A DNA stretch of 64,000 nucleotides from Purshia tridentata (taxonomy: Eukaryota > Streptophyta > Magnoliopsida > Rosales > Rosaceae), in assembly GCA_003254885.1 (NCBI GenBank), contig QANT01001786.1:62001-126000 (forward strand). The letters run 5' to 3'. Below the pieces are notes generated by a model, which saw only the letters and a program-made list of their open reading frames with translations, made no database searches and was not told where the DNA came from. Positions 49,141 through 61,900 of the stretch are shown piece by piece. The stretch's first letter is position 1. Each line of letters begins with the position of its first letter. The position numbers and the translations under genes were made by a program.

Positions 49141-49744
49141 CACACGTGTCAATCTGACGGTCTGTCTCTATCCGTTAACCCTATACGGTAAATCGTCATC
49201 TCCAGCCAATCTCGCACGTTCTAAATACATAACAACCCAATAGAATCCTCACACCTGGCATTACTTTTTCGCCAAGTACTATATTAGCCTTAAATTATCA
49301 TTTTTACCCTCACTTTCGTAACCTAGAAGGGTACGACTATAGACCTACTAGCTTAGACTTGAATGTAGACGATCGCGACTCAGACAGGCTAATCCAGGTA
49401 CTATCCTCACTGCCCATCATAAGTCACCTAGAGATCAACAAATAACGCCGAGCCACGTCGACCTAGTCCTCGCGTCGCCATCGCGCGATCTATCACCGAC
49501 TACTATCTTCAACCAAAATTAGGACACGTGTCCCTTGATCTTTCGAGCGTAGCCGGTGATATAGGGAAGGCTACCGAAGCAGCCGGTCACTCGCTCCTCT
49601 GCAATTCCCGCTAGGTATATAAACAGCGTCCTCGAACTCTCTCTCTCTCCGTCTCTCTCTCTCTATCTTGCTCTGCAAATTTCCGTTTACAAATTAAGCG
49701 AAAGAAAAGCAAAGTTTCGCTTTTTACAGCTTCCAGTTTCTGAG
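49141..49744 (+). promoter_or_regulatory. Promoter and first leader exon of the SLK gene
   Basis: G-boxes at 49143-49148 and 49525-49530; the second lies in the 12-base palindrome GGACACGTGTCC. TATATAAA at 49616-49623 is followed by a long CT-rich leader (about 49638-49668), so transcription probably starts near 49650. A donor (TCTGAG then GTCAGTAG) at 49745 suggests a leader intron that ends shortly before the coding exon, as is common for this family. Confidence 0.65.
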
Positions 49745-50736
49745 GTCAGTAGCGTCCGTACATTTTTCTACTACTATCTACTTTCAATTTCTTGCTCCAA
49801 ATTTTTATTTTTCGGCTGATTAAATAATATTCCTAGGTAATTTTAATATGCACTGATCGATCTCTGGGACTATAAAAGCTCATTCATTTTATTATTTAAT
49901 TTTACTGTGTATTTTTTTGCACTTCTCGATCTTCTTGTTTTGCTGCTTAATTAAGACTTTAACTAGTGTTTTATTGCTAAAATTTTGGTTGCGGATTCTT
50001 CTAGTTTCGTGTTCCACCCGAGCTTCTTTGGGTTCGATCTTAGTCTTGATTCCCAATCTCTATGATAAAAATTAAGCTAAAACTGTCTTTCTTCCTTTTT
50101 TATTTTGTTAAATTCATTGTTTAGTTGAACTGGGTTGCGTTTGAACTTTGAATCCACGATAAAGGTTGGGTTCATAAGCTTATGCCACTGTTTCATGGGT
50201 AGCTCAATTAAAATTAGGGTTTTGTGGGGTTTCGTAAGAAATTTAAGATTTAGGTAAGCTAGGGCCTGGTTTGGGTCTGATTTTCTGTTTCTTGCTTCAA
50301 TTTCTTATTTTTTCTGGTTGTCCCTCATTAATTTACTTATCTGGGTAATACTGGTTTGGAATTTAGTTTAGTTTATGTTTTTAGAATTTCTTGTTCTACA
50401 GCTGATGGTGTTGTTTCCTCTTGTTTATCTTAGATCCCCATGGGAAATTGTTGAAAGCTCAAACAGATTATAAATATTGTGTTCCAATTTGGTCGCATAT
50501 TTATCCAATAATTGGTGATATTAGTGATACAGTGAGAGGTGGGAATACTGAAATTGTTTGGATTAGTACTGGTGACATTAGCCACGTTGTATTTGCGAGC
50601 TGTTTTAGAGGATTTTCTTATTGCCTTTGTTTTTTCTATTGTGAGTGGGTTGAGCATATTAATTATTGTAAAATACTAGTCAGGCCTGGCTCTGGAGAGC
50701 TACTTATACTCTGGCCACCAAAGGGCGGTGCCTCCT
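49745..50736 (+). other. Probable leader intron and 5' UTR of the SLK gene
   Basis: About 1 kb of T-rich sequence between the leader donor and the ATG. Possible acceptors include TTTATCTTAG ending at 50433 and ACTAGTCAG ending near 50684. An open frame of 136 codons at 50421-50831 lies here in another frame and lacks any family motif; it is not taken as a gene. Confidence 0.5.
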
Positions 50737-53700
50737 ATGGTGCCTTCTCGGGTGGCTGGAGGATTAGCGCAATCTTCATCGAGTTCTGGAATTTTCTTCC
50801 AAGGGGATGGGCAGTCTCAACCTGTAGTTAACTCTCACTTGAGCTCATCTTTCGGGAACTCTTCTAATTCAACTCCCGGAACTGGGCGTTCAAATCTGGG
50901 TCCGGTTTCTGGGGACATGAATAATGCAGTTTTGAGCAGTGTGGCGAACTCAGGTCCAAGTGTTGGGGCAAGTTCTTTGGTCACAGATGCAAACTCTGTA
51001 CTTTCAGGAGGTCCTCATTTGCAGAGAAGTGCAAGCATCAATACAGAGTCATACTTACGCTTACCAGCATCGCCCATGTCATTCTCATCCAACAATATTA
51101 GCATGTCGGGGTCATCAATTATGGACGGATCTTCTGTAGTGCAACAGAATTCTCATCATGACCAGAATGCCCAACAAATGCAGCAGAATCAGCAGCATCA
51201 GAACCAGCACCAGCACCAGCGGCAGCAAGGGGCTTCTAGTGTTACCTCCTTACCCACTTCCCAAACTGGCCAAGTTTCCCTTCCCATGGGAGTGCGAGTC
51301 CCTGGCACCTTCATTCAGGATCCAAATAATTTGGCCCATGTCCAGAAGAAACCCCGGCTGGATATCAAGCAGGAAGATATTCTGCAGCAGCAGGTGTTAC
51401 AACAGCTACTGCAAAGACAGGATCCCATTCCGTTCCAAGGCCGGAATCCACAGTTACAAGCCTTGTTTCAGCAGCAGAGATTGCGGCAACAGCAACAGAT
51501 TTTTCAGTCTATGCCTCAGTTGCAGAGAGCCCATATGCAGCAGCAGCAGCAGCAGCAACAGCAACAACAACAGCATTTGCAGATGAGGCAGCAACTTCAG
51601 CAACAAGCTATGCAGCCAGTACCTTCTAATAAGCGTCCCTATGATGGTGGTGTATGTGCTCGTAGGCTGATGCAATATCTATATCATCAGCGGCAAAGAC
51701 CTGCAGTGAGTTCCTTGTTTAATTCATCTGATTGGCAAAACAATTTTCTTAGTTCCTATTTTAGCTGGGTTTATAGACATGTATTACCTATTCTTATAAA
51801 TATCTTTTAATCTTACACTTTCTTGTACTTAATGCATCTACCTTCACAAATCACAATATTTACTTGTCTGTTCGTTTTCCATAGTCATGTTTGTCTAATT
51901 ATGCATGGTATTTTTTGACAGGACAATAGTATTGCCTATTGGAGGAAGTTTGTGACAGAGTATTACTCACCTCGCGCGAAGAAGAGATGGTGCTTGTCAT
52001 TATATGATAATGTTGGGCATCATGCACTTGGTGTTTTCCCTCAGGCTGCTATGGTCAGTTTATGTGCCCTTGACTAATTCTTCTAAAATGCAGACTTATT
52101 TGGTAGCATAGATGCATGATAATCTTAGCTACTTGCATGAATTATTTCTCATGTAATTGCGTAAGTGGCCCTGTCTGCATTTATTACAAACAATGCTTTT
52201 AGTTCATCAGAAACTTCATCTATTTAGATGTGTTTGTGGTATCTGCCCTCCTTGAACAATATGTTTGTGGTTCTCACATGTGAATCTTGTTTTCCTGTTT
52301 TTTGCTAGGATGCGTGGCAATGCGACATTTGTGGTTCTAAATCTGGAAGGGGGTTTGGTAAGCAAATCTTACTTTTAGATATGGTTAGGGATCTCATCGA
52401 GCATCACCTCTTCTAAATATATGAAATATTTGGATCTAGCATCACCTCTTTGAAACATTTATAACTATCTGGTTGAATCCTACTAATTAGTTTCATGGGC
52501 ATACAGAGGCGACCTTTGAAGTACTCCCTAGACTTAATGAGATCAAATTTGGCAGTGGAGTCATCGATGAACTTTTGTTTTTGGACTTGCCTCGTGAATG
52601 TAGATTTCTTTCTGGTGTAATGATGCTGGAGTATGGAAAAGCAGTTCAAGAGAGTGTATATGAGCAACTTCGTGTTGTTCGGGAGGGTCAGCTTCGTATC
52701 ATATTTACTCAGGATTTAAAGGTTAGAAAAAAATGCTTCATTTGGTTTTGGTCAGTTTCTGTTTCTCATAAAATAACCTGCTCATAGCTTGCTACTTTAT
52801 GCTTTTTCAGATATTGTCTTGGGAGTTTTGTGCACGGCGCCATGAAGAGCTTCTTCCTCGTAGATTGGTTGCACCACAGGTACTGCTTTTGTGTGCCTTA
52901 TTAATTTTTGCTTTTATTTGGTTGGTTGACCTGGTTGTTTGCTGATTGTGGAATACAAAAATAGGAATTTAGTAAATGCGTTATAAGAAAATTGCAATTC
53001 TAGAACCTGAAAAAAATTGTCAAAAACTCGAGACTAATAAAATTAGCTTTATCTGTATTAGGCTCTTCTTTGAGAATGTACTAAACCATGCTAAATTGGT
53101 TATAATTTTTTGATGAGCCATCTTGATTTAATTTTAGTAGTCCTGGTGGAACTTTTTTCTTAGTTCCGTTGTGTTTTCAACAGTTATTCAAATTTTATTA
53201 TGCAAACATAACTTGGACTTATGAAGCATGCTTTTTTACAGGTGAATCAGCTGGTTCAAGTCGCACAGAAGTGCCAAAGCACAATTGCTGAAAGTGGATC
53301 TGATGGGGTTTCTCAACAGGATCTACAAACAAATAGCAATATGTGAGTTTATGAGGCGATCAGTGATCTGATTTTTATTGAGCAAATGAGTATTGGATTT
53401 TAAATCCTCTTCACTTAAAGTAGAGCGGTACTGATGTTGATTGCTTTCTTCAGGGTACTGACAGCTGGGCGGCAGCTTGCAAAGAGTTTGGAATTGCAGT
53501 CTCTGAATGACTTGGGCTTTTCTAAAAGATATGTGAGGTGTTTGCAGGTATATGCTATTGCATTAATGGCCATGAATTTTTGATTTAAGAAGTATCTTCA
53601 TTTACATTTGTTGTTTTGGGTTTTCTCATAGTTACTGACCGCCAACATTTAACAGATCTCAGAGGTTGTCAATAGCATGAAAGATTTGATTGATTTCTGC

Positions 53701-54190
53701 CGTGAGAATAAAGTCGGGCCAATTGGTACGTTTTTTCATTCTTGTCATATTATAACCCTGTGCTGCTGCTTTGCATGGATAGTTGATCATATTGTTAGTA
53801 CTGTCTTCTGGGATTAATCATATCACAGCAGTCTCTTGGACAGCTTCTTAAAAAAAAACCAGGAATATAGTTATACAACTGATGTCTACTTGCAATTGTT
53901 TGTAGCTTTATTTAGTCATTTCTTGAGTCAAGCATCTTATTGTGGAATGGCAATGACCTTCAGTTTAGAGCTAAACCTGTCTGCTTCTTTAGTATTGTCT
54001 TTTAATTTAAAAAATAAAGATTTGGACCAGTTTCTTGGATGTGGATTTGCCTTTAAGTTGTTCACTTATCACCCCTGCTATCATCTACAACCTATTTTTT
54101 CGGCAGGAAGTACTTCCGTTCTTGTTTCTTTGATTGATTGCCCTCCAAATGTCAAAATCTACAATTCAGTGAATAATTTGGTATTTGGCT

Positions 54191-54266
<76 letters not shown>

Positions 54267-55324
54267 NCAGTTTTAGTAGTTTATTGTTGTGGAATTTTTT
54301 TTTTTTGGTGCTTGTTTGTAAAGTCTAGTAGTTCTAATCTACCTGGTGATTGTTTCTGCCTATTAAACTATCTGGCTAGAAAAAATAATTACAGCGCCTA
54401 TTGCTATTATAATTTCCTTACTTATGAATTGCAGAGGGCTTGAAGATTTATCCTCGGCATGCTAGTGCGGCCAAGCTCCAGATGCAAAAGATGCAGGAAA
54501 TGGAGCAGCTAGCAAGTGTTCAGGGTATGCCCACTGACAGGAACACGCTTAATAAGCTTATGGCATTGCATCCCGGACTAAATAACCAGATGAATAACAA
54601 CCATCACATGGCGGGGCGAGGAGCTTTGAGTGGTTCGGCACAAGCGGCTTTGGCACTGACTAATTACCAGAATCTGCTCATGAGGCAGAACTCAATGAAT
54701 TCAAATGGGAATTCTCTTCAACAGGAGGCATCTTCTTCCTTCAATAATTCCAACCAAAGCCCATCTTCAACCTTTCAAGGAGCTGCTGCTTTAATACCAG
54801 CTAGTGGCTTTTCAAGTCCTCATCTACCCTCACGACAGCCACATCAGCTGCAGCAGCGCTCACTCAGTTCTAATAGCTTGCTACAACAAAACCATCCACC
54901 AGCCTCCCAAGGCAACCCGGCCTTGCAGCAGCAGATGATTCAGCAACTGCTGCAGGAGATGTCTAATAACAGTGGGGGAGGAGTGCAACAACAATCTCTT
55001 TCCGCACCAAATGCAAATGGGAGTGTGGCAAGGAGTGGATTGAGTTTTGGCGGCAACAATTCAGCTGCAGCTGCAGCCACCACCACTGTGTCTGGAGGAA
55101 GTCACGGCCCTGCTCCAAGCAGGAGTAACAGTTTCAAAGCTGCTGCAAACAGTGACTCTTCAGCAGGCGGTGGTAACAATTCATTCAACCACAGAGCAGC
55201 AGATTTACCCCCAAACCTTCACTTGCAGGAAGATATGGTTCAAGACATCGCCCGTGAATTCACAGAAAACGGCTTTTTTAACAGTGATCTTGATGATAAC
55301 ATGGGTTATAGCTGGAAGGCATGA
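50737..55324 (+). CDS. SLK2: SEUSS-LIKE transcriptional corepressor (closest to SLK2)
   Basis: Nuclear adaptor that pairs with LEUNIG-type corepressors to repress genes in embryo, meristem, flower and stress programmes. Nine exons: 50737-51705, 51922-52053, 52309-52357, 52507-52721, 52811-52879, 53242-53342, 53454-53547, 53656-53725, 54435-55324; 862 residues (SLK2 is about 816). The N-terminus matches SLK1/2: SGIFFQGDGQSQP, LQRSASINTESYLRLPASP, PMSFSSNNISMSGSS. KKPRL at 204-208 looks like a nuclear signal. A Gln run fills 268-279. The LIM-binding-like (LUFS) core runs from about 310 to 555, with VCARRLMQYLYHQRQRP, YYSPRAKKRWC, CDICGSKSGRGFEATF, ILSWEFCARRHEELLPRRL and NDLGFSKRYVRCLQISEVV. 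The tail is Gln/Asn-rich and ends DDNMGYSWKA. SEUSS itself differs in its N- and C-termini. Start: first in-frame ATG of the conserved frame. Confidence 0.95.
51538..51573 (+). repeat. CAG/CAA repeat encoding a Gln run
   Basis: Twelve Gln codons in a row (mixed CAG and CAA) in the first coding exon of the SLK gene, flanked by other Gln-rich stretches. A likely site of length variation. Confidence 0.9.
54193..54267. repeat. 74-base T run ending in an N, in the last SLK intron
   Basis: Seventy-four consecutive T followed by one undetermined base at 54267, then CAG. The intron is 53726-54434. The run may be an assembly artefact, or on the minus strand the poly(A) tail of a retroposed sequence. 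The true acceptor is AATTGCAG ending at 54434, which restores the frame. Confidence 0.85.
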
Positions 55325-56802
55325 CTAACATAATTTGGCCTAATCATGGGCTCCCATGGGGCTGTGGCCAGCATATACCTTTGTACAGGACATTTGAATA
55401 GCTGTTTTTTCTTCTTTCTTTTTTTCCTTTGGGCTCCCAGTCTGGGAATTTGCTGTGACATCATGCACTTGTACTTTAGTAGCTGAGTAGGAAATTTAGC
55501 AATCGTTTTTTGAGGGTTTTCTGTCTCCATGTCTTGCAAGTGTAATGTATTGGATAAGAAAGACTCTTGAGAACAACTTTATTTAATTTCCCAGTAATAT
55601 GATATTTACATGGTTTCCCACCCGGGTTCTCTACATTTGCATCAGTTCATACTTCATAGCCTGCTTTACCGCTGTGTCTACAGCCATTATTTACATTCCG
55701 CTGAAGTCTTTGATATGAAAATTCGTTGCTAATTCCTATGTGGGTCAAAAGCTGCCTGCATCACCATTTGAATGTGAACGTTTACAGATTGTACATGATT
55801 CTTACTGAAATATGTTATTAGCTTAAAATGAGTAAATGACAATGGTTTTTGTAAATGCTATTTTATTGGGAAAAATAATCACAAATGGTAAGCATCATAC
55901 CAGACGTCGAGGTCGCACTGACATGGCAGCTGCCTCCTGAGTCCCTCGGAGGCCATGCCTTTGAGATGAAGAGCCTCCTTCATCTTCATCCAATACCGTG
56001 ATCTGCCTCAACTTCTTTGCCACACTGACCATGTCCAAACCAAGGAAGATCGCGGAATTGAAATGAAGATCAAGAACGTGGATCATCGGTTTGATTTAGT
56101 TGATAGATAGTCATGACTCATTTCTCAGGGAACTCCTCTCTCTCTCTCTGAGGATACTCTCTTTCTGGTTCACTATCTTTGATACTGGCATGTGCAAGTG
56201 TGCAACCAAGCAGTGACTGCCAGTGGCAAGTGATACATAGGTATGTGAGAGAGACATAGATTCCTTTTCTTTTCTTGTACGTGTGGTGATAGCTTTGGTT
56301 TCTCTTTTTGTTTTGGAAAACCCAAACAAAAGAATACGAATACAGCGGGCCGTGTCCTCTAGTTTTGGCCTCTTCTTACTAATACTATGTATCTGTTTAA
56401 GTCTGCAACGATGGGTGGGACAGGGTTCTTAAAACACGGCATGTCGTATAACTCTGGGGACAGGGTTACTTACTCCTGACTCATGGGGCAGGCACCACCA
56501 AAAACATGACTCTGGGGCACAAAAGAATATGTAAAAGACAGGCACATCAATTATACTTTGCTTCAAATGTACACATTTCTCATCCTCTCACTCCTCACAT
56601 AAGAATATAACAAATTGAACACTTTCGGACCGTTCGGTTACAGCTGCTTCCTCTCCCTTTCGCCCCTTATTCTATACTGTGATACCAAATATGTAACACA
56701 TCTTACTTAGACCCATTTATATAAATGAATTTTACTTCTATTGAATATATAATATACGAATGATTAATAATAATAAAAATGGTACAAATAATTTTATCTT
56801 AT
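55325..56802. other. Convergent intergenic region between SLK and PP2-A14
   Basis: About 1.5 kb holding the two 3' UTRs. The 3' UTR of the SLK gene follows the stop with a T-rich stretch near 55405-55430. A minus-strand open frame at 55895-56086 (Arg-rich end) has no recognisable motif and is left out. A short CT run sits near 56137. Confidence 0.55.
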
Positions 56803-58947
56803 CTATAGGCTATATTTTATTAACTTTTCCCTAAGCTTAAATTGTGTTGGGTATATTAACACAGAGTCCAAGCAGAGACCACCTTTGGTGTGCGTACAGT
56901 CAATTTGGACCATTGAAAATTTAATCTTGAAAGGCACGTTAGGCTTAGGGTTCTCGATGATAAAATCACCCACATGGTAATGAACCCAACTGCCTTGTTC
57001 ATGCAAATAACATTCGGACAATGCCTTCTGGCCGTCTGATGTTGATAACTGGAATCGGACGGGCTTGATGTGCCAGCCATGCACTTGATCAACGTTGCAC
57101 ACTCGTCGGCCAAATCTTTTTGAACAAGGTTTGCCAAGCTGAAGCCTGAAATATAGACTATAGCTCCCTGGTGGAAACTCAAATTCTAGTTCACCCAATG
57201 CTTCAACCCACCAAATTTGTTGAAGATATGCAACCGTCTGGAACCTTGTACATATCAAAAACAGCAAATTAAAACCCATTTTGATTAAGATACTTATATA
57301 TATATAAGGTTTATTTTCTTAAGCATGCTATTAACAATTTCTCAAACTATTGCAAGACATAATTAATCCATAAGAGACCTCTTCAAGTTCAAGGTTGGAA
57401 CCATGTTTTGTTCTCAAGGAAGATGCCATCATGCATTACGTAATTTGTGTGAGGGAATAGAAAATAGTCTCATCACAAGGCAAGTTATGATTAAATTAAT
57501 AGAATCTAATCTTCTCAGATTAGACAATTAGTAGAATAAAATCTGATTCTAATTAAGCAGCCCACGGATATATTGAAAGAGCCTTTCATAGTCACTATTC
57601 TTAGGTGCTATCCTAATGTTTACACTCTTTCTTATGCTAGCTTGTGGCTTTTGTTATTGACTTAATGATAATAAAAGGGAAAATCCAGAATTATGATCAC
57701 AAAGATTTGAAAAGCATGCAAGTGGTACTAATGATAATAATAATAATAATTATTATATATAAAAAACGAAAGTAGTCACACCCAATTTTCAGGAATTTTT
57801 TGCCTCTTAAAATCAGACAATTCTTCGGTTCAATTGGGATTTCTGGAAGCTTATTCTCTAAACAGTTAATATATTCCACTTCGTCAAATTCAAACTCTAA
57901 TATTGACCCAAAAATATTCACACTCTAATAATAATGAAATGAGGTTGAAATTAAAGAAAACCCAATTACTAACATTTTAATTAAGAAGTTTACTTCTTGA
58001 ATTAATTACTTGTGCTGAAAGCATTGAGAAGTTTAATAACGACCAAAAATCAAGGTTTCAAAATGAAACACAAGAACACGATAACTCAGATATAATTAAC
58101 AAACTAAATATAGCGTCCAAAGAAAAAGGGGTAGTTTCTAAAATAAGATCAAAATATGGTGAGAAAACCGATACCTTAATTAAACAAAACGAGACTCTCG
58201 ATAGCCCCACACTAAAGAAACATTTGAAGAAACCAATTACTTAATATGATCATCATGTTTAATATATAAAGGATAACTTTCCTTGTCAACATTTTATATA
58301 TAGATAACAACCCTAATAAACATAGTAATATACAGATCGAGAAAAGGGTCATATTTATGATATATATGAAATTGAAAGTGGATCTCACCTTGATTCTTCA
58401 GTTGGAATGGTATTCCAGTATCTCCGATCATCGATTCCTGTGATCCGCAATGCCTTTGACGAAATGCACATAAAAACTCGTCCACAACTCTTATCCAACC
58501 AAACTTCCTGTATATTAATTTGTATATAAGCAGTGAAATATGCAATACATGATTAACACAAAGAAAAAACAAGCAGAAAACAAACATATAGTTTGGGGGT
58601 ATGTATAAAGTATATACCTTGGTGCCACCATCAAAACGATTGGGCTGACACAATCTTGCGTATATATCTTTCTTGAGAAAATATTTATTTTCATGATCAT
58701 GAACAAGTTTGTGAAAAAGAAGCTTATAGTTTGATGGCAGCTTCGAGTCCCACACAAAATCAGCCAAAGAAGCTGCACGAAAAGGCCTGTTCAGGTGTGC
58801 CAATTTACAAATCTCAGGCGGATCCAAGTACATAAGAATCGATGAGATACAACTCTCCGGTAAGTCTCCGAGACCGGGGTTTGCTGGAGGAGGAGAACTT
58901 GATCCTGCTCTGGTATCCTTTGAAAAGATAGAGAAACCAGTCCCCAT
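56803..58947 (-). CDS. PP2-A14: F-box protein PP2-A13/A14-like (F-box + phloem protein 2 lectin domain)
   Basis: Likely substrate receptor of an SCF ubiquitin ligase with a carbohydrate-binding PP2 domain; the relative PP2-A13 is tied to stress and senescence responses. Minus-strand exons: 58947-58618, 58507-58389, 57244-56803; 296 residues (Arabidopsis PP2-A13 is about 290). The F-box spans about 25-72 ([20 protein letters not shown], then [19 protein letters not shown]). The linker has [11 protein letters not shown] and [20 protein letters not shown]. The PP2 domain runs from about 140 on: [76 protein letters not shown]. Intron 2 is unusually long for the family (57245-58388, 1144 bp). A14 over A13 is chosen by position beside CCB2 and CRR1. 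Confidence 0.94.
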
Positions 58948-61900
58948 ATTAAAAAGATTATATATATATATGATGAAACAGTACTACAAAATAGGGTTAA
59001 AGTGAACCAATTGAATCAAATGGAATATGGTGTTTAAGAGGTAGAGGAGGAGGTGATAGATTGTTGATGGAGTCACCATTTTTTTCATGTATAAGGGGGA
59101 ATAAGGTCATTGCCATTGGGAATTAGGCTCCATAGCCTTTATGGGTTTTAGGAAAGAGAAAAGGGGATACAGTACTAAAAGGAACGTGTATATATATGAG
59201 TGACAGTCAGAGTATGCATGCAATTTGCAATTTGGAATTTGGAATATATATCTATCTTTAATTGTGTGCCCAATCAGGAAATACATATATATATATATAT
59301 AATGATAATTGTTATATAAGGTACCCACACGTTTTTAGGGGCGCGTGTAGATAAACATAGGCTTAGTGGTAGACACCAGTGGAGAATTAGATTCATAGAT
59401 GCGACTTGGATTAATTGCACTCGTTCTATGACTCACTCTACAAAAAAGAAAATAGAAAAAGCATTAAAATTATTTAAAAGAAAAGGGGGTCTGTTCACGC
59501 GCTTTAAGTAGGGGTTTGCGTATGTCACGAAAATGTAATGGGAGGGACAATCTGGATATAATGGACATATTTGTGAATATGAGGAATGGCTAAGATAAAG
59601 TTGGTAAGTATTAATATGATAGATAGTACGCAGAAAATTAAAGGTGTTGAGTAGGTGAAGAAGTTGCACATGGCCATTTGGCCCAAATCAATTTAAAGTA
59701 AATCTCATGTTTTAACAAAATGATTCCTTCATTTGTTTTCTTATAATCATATTGAGAAAATAAATCTGTTTATTTGTGTAAATGTGTGTGATCTCTAATA
59801 TAGAATTAGGCGTGGCTAGCTAATCTGCACGTTATATCATAATCAATGTTATGGACACCTCACGCAAGAGGCTAATTCTACAAACGTTCCCGTTCCCACA
59901 TGGGTAATAAGATTTTTATTCTTTTTCGACCAAGATTATGCTCTAGTACTCTGTACTACTAATATATGTTTAGCTTTTAAGATTTGTTTTTGGTCCTCTT
60001 GGATGCCTCCTTGTGTTCTTTTGTGCTCCATTAAAATGTGTGACACAAGTGGTATTGGGGGTGTTGTTAATATTTTCGTTCATTAGTTATCTAATGGCTA
60101 AGTGATAGAAGAGATAAATAAATTGACCTGCGAGTAATTTCCATGAAAGCAATAGGGTACATGACTCCTTCCAATTAAAACAAGTTTAATGAGTTTTTTT
60201 TTTGGGGGGTTTTCTGAATTCTCTCACATAACTGTTAATTATACATCAAACCCTACCATGAATATTCTGAATAAATTATGATGATAATATTAGGTTAAAA
60301 AGACCCAAAGTCAGAGGAAAACCATGTCAATCCAATTGAGTTAGGAAACAAACGTGTTGTTGACCACTAGTTCGATTAATATTTTTAGTGATGTACTAAA
60401 CACGTGGAATAATATAAATTTGTTTCCTAAAAGTAGGGGCTGGTTGGTCCCTAATGCTCTGTCAATTAATTGTGTTTTAAAGTATGCAGATAATAAACAA
60501 ATTAAGCACAAAGCAACAGATAAATTTTTTAGACAGAAACTATATTATGATAGTTTTATGTTTAAAATAAATAGGTGATGAGGGCAGGACATGTACTTGT
60601 TCACATGAATCACGCTCCTACTCAAGCTATTCTATAGGTTCGACATGGCTGAGTCAGCACCAGTACCATTCATACCCACTCCTAATCCCAATTCCTAAAC
60701 ACGTGTACTGTACAGATATAGTCAGAGAGAATTAGGTCTTGAAAATCAGTTAGAAAGAGAGAAATATAAAAATAAAAATAAAAAATAAACATGTGTCCAA
60801 TCATATATATAAGAGTTAAGCCCATCGTACACAAAATTAAGAAAGCAACAAATCCAATCCCAGCCCAATGCTTCTTCAATGTCTTTAATCCATAACACAT
60901 TTGTTCTTTCATCTATAACACTGCGATTATTGGGCCAATATTAATTTCTTGTCACAATAAGATATTGGAGACCTTTTTCGGTTCTCCAGCCAGCATAGGC
61001 CCATAACCCGAATTCCAAGGCCCAATCTACATTTTCAGTTATGCATCAGCCACGCCCAAGCCGAGCACCTTTTTTTTGTTTCCTTGTAAATTGTACTGAA
61101 CTGATTCATTTATGAAGCCAAGCACCTAAATTTAAATTTGAATTTTCTTCTTACTTTTTCTTAATTAATTTTTAATAATAATAATTTATAATAAATTAGG
61201 GTGTATATACGTACTAATCTAATAAAGTAGGGGTGTGCTTACTGCTTAAAGTACGTGACTTATAATAAACAACAATAGGAAACTGGAATTTATTTAATCG
61301 TAAATATTATGATCGAAGTTAAACCATCCTGAGATACAATGGAAGTATGGTAAATAAGATTAATTAAGAGGGCCAGGTATGATCTTGAGATCGATAAGAT
61401 AAATTAACCAGAGCAGTTGGAGGCATATATATATGTTAGTCCGTGGCAGCTTCCTTAATTAGAACACAGCCTTGATATTCTGTCTCCTAATTTAAATGCA
61501 TTAACAAATTAGATTGACAGCTTGACTAATTTTCAAATATAAAGAAAAACCAACTCGACCACATTGATGCAATGTTATTAGTATATATATATTTGCAAGT
61601 TGAGTCCGTTGACCACATCCACATTGTTCTTTGGTACACTCCTTCAGCCAACTACGACGTACAGATCGAAAACCAAGTGATCCGATATTCCATAACTGGC
61701 TAGCTATTAATTACTAAACTTTTCATGCACCCAATAATTTTGCATTGAATTTTTTCCCACTTGCCCTTGAGGCCTAGCTTGACCGCCCGATCTATTTTTG
61801 CTAATTAACCAAGCCAGATAAATATATCTCTACAGAAGGTGGAACAGTCGATAAATATTTATTAGTTCATTAATTCTAATTAGTTTCTTTATAAGATTAC

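Noticed and set aside
50421-50831. 136-codon open frame before the SLK coding exon
   Set aside because: It overlaps the leader intron and the start of SLK in another frame and has no recognisable motif.
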